Part shown: positions 43,521 to 51,604 of the stretch, piece after piece
Numbering within the stretch: position 1 is the stretch's first letter
How the letters are laid out: every line of letters starts with the position of its first letter
Assembly (NCBI GenBank): GCA_020162035.1
Contig: JAIUNM010000001.1
Location: 124,001-188,000, forward strand
Direction of reading: 5' to 3'
Length of the DNA: 64,000 nucleotides
Source of the DNA: Bacteroidota bacterium
GTDB lineage: Bacteria; Bacteroidota; Bacteroidia; B-17B0; Aurantibacillaceae
The notes under the pieces: generated by a model
Database searches by the model: none
Told to the model about the DNA's origin: nothing
Seen by the model: only the letters and a program-made list of their open reading frames with translations
Position numbers and translations under genes: made by a program

Positions 43521-45661
43521 CCCTCGGCATTTAGACCTCTATTGGCTAATTCACGCCTAACAAGCTGCTTTAAATCAAAGTCTCCCCTCAGAGCCTCTAC
43601 CAATAAAGCGGTCGATGTTGTGCTAAAAATAAACCGTGGGTTAATGTCGTCAGCCCGGTTCTCATAATCTTTCGACATCATTCTGTCCTTTCCGGTTTGC
43701 GTTAATTCGCCACCGATCTCCACCCAAATTTTAGGTGGAATTTCTTCCCGAACAATAGTCTCTAATCTTGATGCATAATTCATGGCTTGTTTGAAATCCC
43801 CTTCATCGTAGTATTTCTTTACCAATTTTAAATCACGCCAATCGGAGTTGTTCAGATGCTTTGGCTCTGTCCAGTCCGCTTCCTGTTTTTGCTTCTTTTT
43901 CATGGTGTCTACGTTCGATACTTTCTTCGGAACTTCCAAGTTCTTTCCGCTCTTTCTTACACCACTTACTGCACCTTCCCAATCGTAAACAATCTCTTTG
44001 TCCTCTCCGGCAATCTTTTTTAAATCTGTTTTCGAACCGTAGAGCTTAATTGAGAAATACGCAACTCCATGAGTAACATTGTATGAGTCGTTATATGCAT
44101 GTTCTATTTCAAGAACTTTCACATTGACTTTCTTTTTCTTGATGATGGAATTTACAATCTTCGTTATTTCGGCAATTGCACGTTCAGGTTCATTATCTAA
44201 AATGTCAGTGACATCTTCTTCTTTCTCTCCCTTACGTTTGATATAAATAAACAGTTCGCCTAATGGAATAGGTAATTCTGCTTCAATCTCAATCACGTTT
44301 TGTTTTACGCCTGATAGTTCTTGCGGAGCATCATCAAAAATGCTCATCTCTCCTCCTTGATTGAAACGACCAAACTGCACAGCCTTTCCTCTTTCCGGTA
44401 CTTCAATCACAACATCCACATCATGCTGATATGAATTAGCGCCTTTAAACTTTCCATCTTTAGTTGTTTGAAAAATAAAGATGAATGATTTACCCGGATT
44501 CTTGCGCTTAAGCATTTGCAAATCTTGTGGACTTAAACCAAGATTGTTAACGCTATCCAAAATAACAAACTGATATTTGCTTAAATCAGTTGGCAGATAG
44601 TCACTCACAAATAAATTCTCATGTTTTACATCTTTGTCGTTGAGTTTCATTTGAAGAGTAGCGTCCAACTTCTCTTCATTGGCAACATAAAGAACTGTTC
44701 CATGATTGCGAGCCAAGTATCCTGCAAAGTCAACGCACAAATAAGACTTACCCATTTTAGGTCTTCCAAAAACCATCGCAGTAAATCCTGGACTTGGATC
44801 ACCAATAAGGTCAAACCATTTTCCGGTGAAACCAATTGAATTAAAATGAAGCTTTGCAAAATCAATACTGTTCATCAGGTTTTGTTTTGGATCAACCACT
44901 TCCGGTTTATCCTCAACACCACTCAATGTTTTCTTACTAACCTTCTTTGTAGCCGGCTTTTTCTTTTCTTTATTCAAAGCAGCAGTAAATTGCTTTTTTG
45001 TTGCAGCAGATAAAACAACCTTGATGCTTTTACCCATTGTATTTAGCAGGGACAAAAGCTTTGTTTGAACAACCTGAACTTCTTTAGACAGCGTTGAGTC
45101 CGCAGTAATCTTTTTACTTTTAATAGCACTTTGTACATTATTAAGAAATCCCTCAATCTCTTGTTTCTGTATTGTTTTGCCATCAAGAAGTAAAAATCTC
45201 TTTACAAACTTTTCTGCTAGTGTAGATTCTTGTTTCATTGTTTCTTTAGGTATTGCTTTACCTTCTTTTTCTGCTATCGCTTTTTCTAAAGCTGATTTTC
45301 TTATTTTGATTTCATCCGTTAAGCCATCTTCTAATTCCGCATCGCATTCCAAGCGATATATCATATTCAGTTTGTCAAGTGGTAAGTCCTTATATCCAGC
45401 TGCGTCAGCTTTAGCACGAGCAATAATTGGATTATCGCTTATGCCTGACAAGCCTTCCTTTTTATCAATAAATTCAAATAACTTTTCAAAGGCTAAATCA
45501 AACACTCGTTTCACTTCTGCATCATGCTCGTAGATGCTCCAGTCGTTACCGTGGTCGGTTCGTTCTTCTATTAGCGTGTGAGATTTTTTAAGCGCTTCCG
45601 GCAGGTTCTCAAAACCAACTTCACTAACAGCTTTAAAATAATTTTTATTTGTAATTCTCAT
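43451..45661 (-). CDS. RecA-fold ATPase of a mobile element
   Basis: The 736-residue protein has an N-terminal segment of mobile-element type (FKAVSEVGFENLPEALKKSH), a helical middle, and a RecA/RadA/KaiC-like ATPase core with Walker A GRPKMGKS at 299-306 and Walker B YQFVILDS at 363-370, followed by a sensor-like IFQTTKDGKFKGANSYQHD. The C-terminal third carries two regions of beta-alpha character and a helical end. It may be a replication helicase loader, a recombinase or, in a virus, the genome-packaging motor; the sequence alone does not decide and the core looks more RadA-like than FtsK/HerA-like. It overlaps the methylase gene by four bases. Confidence 0.75.
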   Translation of the reverse strand: MRITNKNYFKAVSEVGFENLPEALKKSHTLIEERTDHGNDWSIYEHDAEVKRVFDLAFEKLFEFIDKKEGLSGISDNPIIARAKADAAGYKDLPLDKLNMIYRLECDAELEDGLTDEIKIRKSALEKAIAEKEGKAIPKETMKQESTLAEKFVKRFLLLDGKTIQKQEIEGFLNNVQSAIKSKKITADSTLSKEVQVVQTKLLSLLNTMGKSIKVVLSAATKKQFTAALNKEKKKPATKKVSKKTLSGVEDKPEVVDPKQNLMNSIDFAKLHFNSIGFTGKWFDLIGDPSPGFTAMVFGRPKMGKSYLCVDFAGYLARNHGTVLYVANEEKLDATLQMKLNDKDVKHENLFVSDYLPTDLSKYQFVILDSVNNLGLSPQDLQMLKRKNPGKSFIFIFQTTKDGKFKGANSYQHDVDVVIEVPERGKAVQFGRFNQGGEMSIFDDAPQELSGVKQNVIEIEAELPIPLGELFIYIKRKGEKEEDVTDILDNEPERAIAEITKIVNSIIKKKKVNVKVLEIEHAYNDSYNVTHGVAYFSIKLYGSKTDLKKIAGEDKEIVYDWEGAVSGVRKSGKNLEVPKKVSNVDTMKKKQKQEADWTEPKHLNNSDWRDLKLVKKYYDEGDFKQAMNYASRLETIVREEIPPKIWVEIGGELTQTGKDRMMSKDYENRADDINPRFIFSTTSTALLVEALRGDFDLKQLVRRELANRGLNAEGNWVGFDKAAQIHKIKKLGALTV

Positions 45662-46530
45662 GCCGCTTTTAATTTTAATTGATTTAATTGTTTGTAGATA
45701 ATTTTCAAGTCTCTCGCATCCTTAGTGTTTAGTGTATGTATAAAGGGTTTTATTTTAGAAGGATCGTAGTTCATAACAATCATTTCCGTTTTTACTTTGT
45801 CGGTATGTTTTGTTACTGCCACACTCTTCGATACCTTTTGAACTTTCCACTTATACTTTGTGATGTAAAAATGAAGGATTTTAGAAGGGTAGGAACTCAA
45901 GAGGAACTTGCCTTTTACCTTGGCCAGCGCATCGAGAAGTTCTCTGTAATTGTCTTCTGAATAACCTTTATAATGACCTTGATCCGAACCAATGTACGGA
46001 GGGTCTGCATAGATAAATGTTTCTTTGTCATCGCACCTTTTAATTACTTTAATTGCATTATTGTTTTCCACTTGCACTCTTGCAAGTCGGCTTTCATATT
46101 GTTTAGTAAAAGCATCACGCTTGTTAGCGAGTGATGCCTCTTTTGAATCGTCTTTTCCAAAGCCCCATGAACCAATCATTCCTGCGAATCCTTGGTTAGT
46201 AGCTGTCCACAATGCCCACGCTCTTTTCACATCAGAATAGCGTTCAGGATTGTTATAAATCGTCATGGCTTTTTTGTATAGCTCACGACTGTGTAATGTT
46301 GATTGAATTTCTTTTTGAAGTTCAGGGAACTTCGTTTTTATGACTTTAAAAAAATTAATGACCTCGCCATTAATGTCATTAATAACTTCCACATCCGATT
46401 TCGGTTTTGCAAAGAATACCGCACCACCACCAAAGAATGGCTCACAGTATAGCTTATGCTGTGGGATAAGCGGAAGCAAATATTTTAACAGGGTTTGTTT
46501 CCCTCCGTAGTATGTTATTGGTGTCTTCAT
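45658..46530 (-). CDS. DNA adenine methylase, D12 class
   Basis: The 290-residue protein has the SAM-binding start ITYYGGKQTLLKYLLPLIP and CEPFFGGGAVFF, and the catalytic motif YADPPYIGS, so it is a Dam/MboIIA-like N6-adenine methyltransferase. It probably methylates the element's own DNA to control replication or escape restriction. The target sequence cannot be read off. It overlaps the ATPase gene by four bases (ATGA) and is separated from the structural-type genes by a terminator. Confidence 0.93.
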   Translation of the reverse strand: MKTPITYYGGKQTLLKYLLPLIPQHKLYCEPFFGGGAVFFAKPKSDVEVINDINGEVINFFKVIKTKFPELQKEIQSTLHSRELYKKAMTIYNNPERYSDVKRAWALWTATNQGFAGMIGSWGFGKDDSKEASLANKRDAFTKQYESRLARVQVENNNAIKVIKRCDDKETFIYADPPYIGSDQGHYKGYSEDNYRELLDALAKVKGKFLLSSYPSKILHFYITKYKWKVQKVSKSVAVTKHTDKVKTEMIVMNYDPSKIKPFIHTLNTKDARDLKIIYKQLNQLKLKAA

Positions 46531-46543
46531 TTTAAAAGAGAAT

Positions 46544-46569
46544 AAAGAGCCTCCCGAGAGAGGCTCTTT
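46544..46569 (-). terminator. Terminator behind the first structural-type gene block
   Basis: AAAGAGCCTC and GAGGCTCTTT form a ten-pair stem with a six-base loop. It lies five bases after the stop codon of the 46,575 gene and upstream of the methylase gene, so it splits the array into two transcripts. Confidence 0.8.
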
Positions 46570-46574
46570 GATTT

Positions 46575-47117
46575 TTAGCTATAGATTAATGCAGTTCTGT
46601 TGTTCCAAACTTTGTCGAAGGTTTTGTTCCCTGCTGCCCATTGGTAGGTCAGCACGCCTTTAACTTTTGTTACTTTCTGAATTGCCCACACAGGATCGCC
46701 TGCTTTTGCACCCGGTAATGCATATCCGTTGTAGATTACGTTTGGATTGCTCTCATCGATCAAGATTGGATCAATAAACATTTTCTCGTTTAATGCATTC
46801 ACAGTTGCTTGCAAAGACTTAAGTGTTTCTAATTCTTTGTTTTGGTTTACTTCAGTTGCAAAACCTGTAATGTTTGTATTGGTTTGAATGAAACCCATTA
46901 ATTGGTCTCGCAGATCTTCCACTCCTGTTGAAGCCGGAGCAGTTACACTTGCCTGATCAACAAAAATGTTGTTCAATGCACCCTGTCCGATATCCAACTT
47001 GATGATGGTATCTCTTACGACTTCCACCTCACGGATTTGATTTTTTAATACAAAGCGAGTTGCACCGTCCTCGGTGATTTTTAAGCTCGCACCATTGTTT
47101 TCAATTGTAATCGCCAT
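46575..47117 (-). CDS. Hypothetical phage-type structural protein
   Basis: The 180-residue protein has a beta-rich N-terminal half (ITIENNGASLKITEDGATRF, QIREVEVVRDTIIKLDIG, NIFVDQASVTAP), a DLRDQLMGFIQT helix, and a C-terminal part with VIYNGYALPGAKAGDPVWAIQK and VLTYQWAAGNKTFDKVW, which looks like a small host-facing or spike-tip domain. Similar N-terminal patterns are familiar from Bacteroidota prophages, but the exact role is not known to me. It is the last gene of a long minus-strand transcript, right before a strong terminator. Confidence 0.6.
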   Translation of the reverse strand: MAITIENNGASLKITEDGATRFVLKNQIREVEVVRDTIIKLDIGQGALNNIFVDQASVTAPASTGVEDLRDQLMGFIQTNTNITGFATEVNQNKELETLKSLQATVNALNEKMFIDPILIDESNPNVIYNGYALPGAKAGDPVWAIQKVTKVKGVLTYQWAAGNKTFDKVWNNRTALIYS

Positions 47118-47119
47118 AA

Positions 47120-47296
47120 TTATTGTTTTTTGTTTTTGTTTAAGTATTCAACAATGCTCTCTCCGATAACTGCCCCCATAAATCCACCTATCATTACATA
47201 GGGTACAGCATCTTTTTCCGCACTCTTTGCATAGAAATACATCAAGAGAGAGGTTGCTAGTGTTGCGGTGGAAACGATGGTTTTTTCCTTTATCAT
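47120..47296 (-). CDS. Small 58-residue membrane protein (holin candidate)
   Basis: An ORF from ATG at 47,296 to TAA at 47,120 encodes 58 residues with two hydrophobic stretches (TIVSTATLATSLLMYFYA and PYVMIGGFMGAVIGESIVEYL) and a charged Lys-rich end (NKNKKQ). Its ATG overlaps the TGA of the preceding gene (ATGA), which supports translation. The small size, two-helix layout and basic tail next to an amidase suggest a holin-type or membrane-scaffold protein. The role is inference. Confidence 0.7.
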   Translation of the reverse strand: MIKEKTIVSTATLATSLLMYFYAKSAEKDAVPYVMIGGFMGAVIGESIVEYLNKNKKQ

Positions 47297-47898
47297 TGTT
47301 GAGATTTAATAAATAGTGATGTTGTTATTCCGGTCATTATCATAAGCCCACAGGTAAGCGCTTTATTTTCAAATCGCTTTTTTCTGTTCGCTTTTAAAGC
47401 TGTGTTCAAATCATTAGCGAGTTGCATTTGTCGTTGCTGATTCTCTTTCTGTAGGTCGTACATGCTTTCGTAATTCCGGTTGCAAATGACCAATTGAGAA
47501 TCCTTGATGGCGACTGCCTGATTTAATGAACTAATGGAAACGTTGCACAAACTGTCTTGCATATTGCTTAACCCATTCAGCACTAAAACTTCCCTTCGTA
47601 ATGTATCACAGGGTATATTGCTTGCTACAAGCATTTGCTGTTTCTTAAGTAATGCTCTTGTGTTTTGCAGTTTCACACTCAGCTTTTTGTTTTCAGTTTT
47701 CAAAGAGTCGGCTATCTTGTTGAATTCTAGCTTCGCTTTCTGATAGTTTTGATGAAGCATTTCCACTAAGTTGCTGGAGGTTTTAATTTCCTTTTTGACT
47801 TCTTTTACATTTACCTGTTGTGGTTTGTCATTGCAGCTTTTTACAGCAATGAAGCAAACGATGATGCCTATGATAAAGGCAGAGAATAACTGTTTCAT
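47293..47898 (-). CDS. Membrane-anchored coiled-coil protein (spanin-like candidate)
   Basis: The 201-residue protein has an N-terminal membrane helix running into FIAVKSC, a long coiled coil (about 40-170) with ADSLKTENKKLSVKLQNTRALLK, and a second hydrophobic helix at the C-terminus (ALTCGLMIMTGITTSLFI). The first part resembles i-spanins such as Rz, which link inner and outer membranes during lysis. A second membrane helix at the end is unusual for a spanin. It overlaps the 58-residue gene by four bases and lies in the lysis-type block. Confidence 0.6.
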   Translation of the reverse strand: MKQLFSAFIIGIIVCFIAVKSCNDKPQQVNVKEVKKEIKTSSNLVEMLHQNYQKAKLEFNKIADSLKTENKKLSVKLQNTRALLKKQQMLVASNIPCDTLRREVLVLNGLSNMQDSLCNVSISSLNQAVAIKDSQLVICNRNYESMYDLQKENQQRQMQLANDLNTALKANRKKRFENKALTCGLMIMTGITTSLFIKSQQ

Positions 47899-47920
47899 AT
47901 TTATCTTTTGTTTTAATTAA

Positions 47921-48145
47921 TTACACTTGTTTCTTTTCAATCGAGTATCCAAAGCATCCTGCACCTACCAAGCCTACTAGGGAGTAGAACATAAACTCCG
48001 GTATTTCTTTTCCGAAGAATTGTTGCGCTATCCAACTGATAATTACTATCACAATGAATAAAGCAGTTGCTACTTCTCGCAGACTGTGACAACCGTTCTT
48101 GTCTTTCAGTAATGCTGCTAATGCTATTAAGAATTGTTTTTTCAT
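47921..48145 (-). CDS. Small membrane protein, phage-holin-like
   Basis: The product from the Met at 48,145 has about 74 residues: MKKQFLIALAALLKDKNGCH, then two hydrophobic helices (ALFIVIVIISWIAQQFF and FMFYSLVGLVGAGCFGYS) and a basic end. The start overlaps the stop of the transpeptidase-like gene by four bases; the longer ORF up to 48,232 runs through that gene in another frame and is rejected. Two helices and the position beside an amidase suggest a holin. No family name can be given. Confidence 0.65.
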   Translation of the reverse strand: MKKQFLIALAALLKDKNGCHSLREVATALFIVIVIISWIAQQFFGKEIPEFMFYSLVGLVGAGCFGYSIEKKQV

Positions 48146-48831
48146 TTTTGTTTTTTCTTTTTGTTCTTCCTTCTTAGAATCCCCCACAAGGCTGTTAAAC
48201 CTAATGCTACAGATACCGATCCGATTGCCCATCGTTTCAGGGTTTGTCTTTTTACCGCTCTGAAATCAATCAGCGTATAAGTAAAACTGTTACCGTGTAG
48301 TGACCTGTGCTTTTCTGCCAATCCCATGAACTCATTGAATTCATTAATGTTGGCGAACACCTGACATCCGGCTGAGTATTTATCTACCTGCTTGGTGATT
48401 CCATTCAAACTTGCACGGTGGATGTTAATCCCATACATTCCCTTACTCTTTGTGCCATTTCTAAAATCTAGTTTTGCATCTCTGTCGTAATCTCTGATAA
48501 CTGTTAGGGGCTTCGCCTCAACTAACGCTTTGTACTTTCCCTGATGCAATCCGATTTTATAAGCACCCTTGTATTGACCTTGAGCGAGTATGGCTGTACC
48601 TTGAGGCTGCATCGGATTACGCAACCAAAAAGTACCCGGATCAGTAGTGACCTTGTAAACATGGTAATGCCACTTTAAAGGAGCTACTTTGTAAAAGACA
48701 TGCATCTCATCATCAAACCTGTTGGGGATGGTACTTGCTGACCTGATCCCGACAATATTTAACTCGTATGGCTTTGTATAGAGTTCGTATCCTTTACTGC
48801 GTAGTATCCCTTTAATCTTCGCCAGTATCAT
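48142..48831 (-). CDS. L,D-transpeptidase-like or endolysin-like enzyme with C-terminal membrane helix
   Basis: The 229-residue protein contains GINIHRASLNG and KYSAGCQVF, giving His138, Ser153 and Cys156, which follow the spacing of the YkuD-type catalytic motif (His ... Ser-x-Gly-Cys). The N-terminal half is beta-rich with WHYHVYKVTTDPGTFWL. A membrane helix of about 16 residues lies near 203-219, followed by RRKNKKKKQK. The chemistry should be on peptidoglycan, as a transpeptidase or lysin, but the family was not identified with certainty. It overlaps the amidase gene by one base. Confidence 0.65.
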   Translation of the reverse strand: MILAKIKGILRSKGYELYTKPYELNIVGIRSASTIPNRFDDEMHVFYKVAPLKWHYHVYKVTTDPGTFWLRNPMQPQGTAILAQGQYKGAYKIGLHQGKYKALVEAKPLTVIRDYDRDAKLDFRNGTKSKGMYGINIHRASLNGITKQVDKYSAGCQVFANINEFNEFMGLAEKHRSLHGNSFTYTLIDFRAVKRQTLKRWAIGSVSVALGLTALWGILRRKNKKKKQK

Positions 48832-49277
48832 TATGCAGCGTTGCCTAAATCGGGTTCATACTCCTTCAACCATGTCTTTACATCAAAGCAAGGGCAAGCT
48901 TTGTGTACATCCGGAAAGTCACGGTGTCCCAACACTTCTGCCTGCGGATATTTCTCGGTAAGAGAAACGATCAAATCAAACATGGAATGTTTTTGAGCAT
49001 CGCTTCTGTTGTCGACAGGTTTGTTGTCCTTGTCAACGCCACCGATGTAAGCGATATTGATACAGTTCGAGTTGTGTAAATAAACTCCGTTGCTGTTTTT
49101 ACTTTCATCTAATAGCTGAAGGATATTCCCTTGTCGTTGGATTAGATAATGGTAGCCGGGAGTATCTCCCCATCCACGTTGCTCTTTCCAATAGCGTTTG
49201 ATTGACTCCACAGTTGTTGTTGGAGGAGTGGCTGTGCAATGAACCACGATATATTTTATGTTTCTAAGATTTTTCAT
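48831..49277 (-). CDS. N-acetylmuramoyl-L-alanine amidase (T7-lysozyme type)
   Basis: The 148-residue enzyme is a compact amidase_2 domain without a signal peptide. It starts IKYIVVHCTATP with the first zinc His, has GYHYLIQRQGNILQLLDE with the catalytic Tyr segment, and GHRDFPDVHKACPCFD with the other zinc ligands. It cuts the bond between muramic acid and the peptide stem. The missing signal peptide means it needs a holin to reach the wall, or is packaged in a virion. It overlaps its neighbours by one and 14 bases. Confidence 0.93.
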   Translation of the reverse strand: MKNLRNIKYIVVHCTATPPTTTVESIKRYWKEQRGWGDTPGYHYLIQRQGNILQLLDESKNSNGVYLHNSNCINIAYIGGVDKDNKPVDNRSDAQKHSMFDLIVSLTEKYPQAEVLGHRDFPDVHKACPCFDVKTWLKEYEPDLGNAA

Positions 49278-49881
49278 TTTTAAATTGCTTTACAGATTTT
49301 ACTTGTTCTTTTCTTACCCTGAATAGTTCCGTGCTGTTTTTAGGAATGAAATAAATCCAACCTTGATGCGTGAACTCTTTAACTCCAAGAATGATGTACT
49401 TTGGAATCTTCATTTTGAGTTTGCCTTCTACTTTGAAGATCTCGCACTCTTCGATGGAGATCACTTCTTCTCCGTATTTGATTAAGCCACTTAAACCGCC
49501 ACCTACAATTTTGCTATAGTTTGCTTCGTTGATTGTGGTCGGCATTTTTGCTTTTAGTAAAGCTGCTTCCACTTCTTTTCCGAACATTCCATCCACTCCA
49601 TATTTTGGCAGTATGCCTGCACCGTATTTTTTTACTAATGCATTTTGCAAGAGTGTTACACGGTTTCCTTTACTTCCTCTCTTCAATGGAAAGTCATCGT
49701 TTCTTGAGGCAGCAGTTGTTGTGCTTGCAGTTTCTGTTAGGGAACTTGTATCCTCTTCTTGATTTGCTTTCTTTTTGTTTTTCCAATAGTTCCATCCCAA
49801 GAAACCTGCGACTCCAGTTCCTAATACGCCAAGTCCAATCAGGATTGTTCTTCTTTTATTGTGTGTTTTGTTTTCCATCAT
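49264..49881 (-). CDS. Membrane protein with peptidoglycan-binding domain
   Basis: Starting at the Met at 49,881, which overlaps the upstream stop as ATGA, the protein has a basic N-terminus, a Gly-rich membrane helix (TILIGLGVLGTGVAGFLGWNY), a Ser/Thr linker and a PG_binding_1 domain (LKRGSKGNRVTLLQNALV ... YGVDGMFGKEVEAALLKAKMP), followed by a small beta-rich part. It would hold a membrane to the cell wall or help a virion cross it. It sits between the annexin-like gene and the amidase gene. The upstream ATG at 49,929 lies in the other gene and is not used. Confidence 0.8.
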   Translation of the reverse strand: MMENKTHNKRRTILIGLGVLGTGVAGFLGWNYWKNKKKANQEEDTSSLTETASTTTAASRNDDFPLKRGSKGNRVTLLQNALVKKYGAGILPKYGVDGMFGKEVEAALLKAKMPTTINEANYSKIVGGGLSGLIKYGEEVISIEECEIFKVEGKLKMKIPKYIILGVKEFTHQGWIYFIPKNSTELFRVRKEQVKSVKQFKNEKS

Positions 49882-50555
49882 CCCTTTGGTTTTGATAGTA
49901 TTATTTTCATGTAGTCGTTTATTTCCCACATCTCCAATTCTCCTTTTAAGTCGCTTGTCAAATCACTTCCATAAAGCTTTTTATAAGCGACTCCGGTTGC
50001 TATGAATGCCTTTTGTGTAGGCAGTTCATTGAATACAGCTTTGATGGCATCTTCATCTGTACCGGGTAAAAAGCCGTAGCTTTTATCAAAGGCTGCTTTT
50101 AATCGCTTTGCCCAACCCACATAGCTGTAACCTGTTATTTGTGGTTTACCGCCTGTTTTATCCGGTTTTTGCCCGATGATTTGAAGCATCTCATTGTACT
50201 CGGTCGTTTGTAACTCATCGCTCATATCCGTGATGAGATTTGAGTTGTAGAGTTTTTTGTAGGACTCTTGAACTTTGGCAAAAACTTGTTTGCTTGGAAT
50301 GTCTCGCAACGTGCTTCTTAACTTTTCTGTATCCGTTCCCCACCATCCATCGTTCTCAAATGCCATCTTTATTTGTTTGGCATAGGTTGCCGGAGTACCA
50401 TCTTCAAAGGATTTTTTCTCCTCTCGATTGGCGACACTCTTCAAAACAAGTTTTCTCCCAAAGAAAACACCACCTCCCACGATCCCTAATCCAATCAGGG
50501 AGTAAAGGATTTTCTCCTTCAGGGTTAAATCATTATTGGTGGTATCTTTTTTCAT
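49878..50555 (-). CDS. Membrane-anchored protein with two annexin-like repeats
   Basis: The 225-residue protein has a Gly-rich membrane helix at about 16-33 (LGIVGGGVFFGRKL) and two repeats, about residues 58-130 and 148-222. The second reads GTDEDAIKAVFNELPTQKA and then YKKLYGSDLTSDLKGELE, very close to the annexin repeat consensus (GTDE, then YxxxYGxDLxxDLxxEL). The first repeat is weaker (GTDTEKL, YKKLYNSNLITDMSDEL). Annexins bind membranes through calcium held by the Gly-rich loop and a downstream acid; whether calcium is bound here is unknown. It lies between beta-rich unknown genes and the peptidoglycan-binding gene. Confidence 0.75.
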   Translation of the reverse strand: MKKDTTNNDLTLKEKILYSLIGLGIVGGGVFFGRKLVLKSVANREEKKSFEDGTPATYAKQIKMAFENDGWWGTDTEKLRSTLRDIPSKQVFAKVQESYKKLYNSNLITDMSDELQTTEYNEMLQIIGQKPDKTGGKPQITGYSYVGWAKRLKAAFDKSYGFLPGTDEDAIKAVFNELPTQKAFIATGVAYKKLYGSDLTSDLKGELEMWEINDYMKIILSKPKG

Positions 50556-50556
50556 T

Positions 50557-50739
50557 TTAAACTCCTAATGCTTTTTTTGCTAATGCGGTTTTTACAGGAT
50601 CATTTTTAACGATGTCGGCAAGTTTTAGAAACTCCTTGGTCGTTAGCTTTTTTAATAAAGTGCCTATTGCACTCATTTTTGAGTCGGCTTCTGCTTCAGT
50701 AGCCGCTTCAATGGTTAGGTCGTAACTAAACTTTTTCAT
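50557..50739 (-). CDS. Small hypothetical protein
   Basis: The 60-residue protein (MKKFSYDLTIEAATEAEADS, then helical KMSAIGTLLKKLTTKEFLKLADIVKNDP) is one strand and two amphipathic helices. It resembles small proteins from Bacteroidota phages, but no family is known to me. Spacing of one base to both neighbours supports a real gene in the structural-type operon. Confidence 0.65.
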   Translation of the reverse strand: MKKFSYDLTIEAATEAEADSKMSAIGTLLKKLTTKEFLKLADIVKNDPVKTALAKKALGV

Positions 50740-50740
50740 T

Positions 50741-51604
50741 TTACTTTTTGATTTCTAATAGTTCAAATACTGTTTCGATGTTTTTTGGTGTTTCCACAAA
50801 GGATTGCAGGATGAGCATAATCTTGTCCAGTTGTTCCTGATTGAAATGTGTCTCCAATTGTTTTAAGAAACCAAGCTGTGCTTTTACTTCTTCAGACAGA
50901 CCATCTTCGGCAGGTGTTTTCTTTTTAAACACCACTTCATTTTCTACTACTTCTGCTGTTCCGTTTTCAGTTGTTGCTTCAGTCGCTATCAATCCGGCAA
51001 GTGCATCTCCACCGGGTAATTTGGCAACCCAATGCGGATTTCGTTTTACCATTCCTTCGACAATCACGGAGGCTACATCGCCAAGGTTAACATCGCCCCA
51101 ATGCAACTTTTTACTTTTGTAATGGCTGAGTTGCTTTTCCAAATCTTCGATGTATTCTTCTGCATCTGCTAAGTCCTTTTTGCAGGTTTCAAACTCACGT
51201 TTCATCAAGTCATTTTGCCAGCGTTCTCTCTCTTGAGCCAAGGCAGCTGTTAAACGTTCGTTGATTCTGTTCTCCAACTCTATACCTGACAAGCCTTGTG
51301 GTTGCTGTGGTGCGTGGATGGTTTCAACATGTTCAATCGGCTTTTTCTTTTCAATAAAGAAGATGAACTGGATGTAGCGATTTGAATTTTCGGTGTTGTA
51401 TACAAATACTTTTACCGTTTCAGTTGTATCCTCTAAATAAGCCTTGTGGTCATCGATCTGCTCAATCTTATTGGTGCGTGGTACAACTTTGACATCGTTT
51501 ACATACACTTCAAAATGTTTCTCTTCGCCTTTGGTAGCCATGTCGTGAAGCCACATTTTAAATTGTGATAGCTTCACATCGTTATATGGATTTGTTTGTT
51601 GCAT
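50741..51604 (-). CDS. Hypothetical protein with coiled coil
   Basis: The 287-residue product has a beta-rich N-terminal domain of about 95 residues (EKHFEVYVNDVKVVPRTN, AYLEDTTETVKVFVYNTE), a coiled coil (ELENRINERLTAALAQERER, DLADAEEYIEDLEKQLSHYK) and a C-terminal helical part (KAQLGFLKQLETHFNQEQLDKIMLIL). No membrane helix is present. The family is not recognised. The overlap of one base with the upstream gene suggests coupling. It could be a scaffold or a minor virion protein. Confidence 0.6.
   Translation of the reverse strand: MQQTNPYNDVKLSQFKMWLHDMATKGEEKHFEVYVNDVKVVPRTNKIEQIDDHKAYLEDTTETVKVFVYNTENSNRYIQFIFFIEKKKPIEHVETIHAPQQPQGLSGIELENRINERLTAALAQERERWQNDLMKREFETCKKDLADAEEYIEDLEKQLSHYKSKKLHWGDVNLGDVASVIVEGMVKRNPHWVAKLPGGDALAGLIATEATTENGTAEVVENEVVFKKKTPAEDGLSEEVKAQLGFLKQLETHFNQEQLDKIMLILQSFVETPKNIETVFELLEIKK

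Noticed and set aside
48146..48232. Extended start of the small membrane protein at 48,232
   Set aside because: The extension lies in another frame of the transpeptidase-like gene; the ATGA overlap at 48,145 is the likely start.
49529..49895. ORFs of 77 and 120 residues opposite the peptidoglycan-binding gene
   Set aside because: They are hydrophobic antisense shadows of a well-supported gene.
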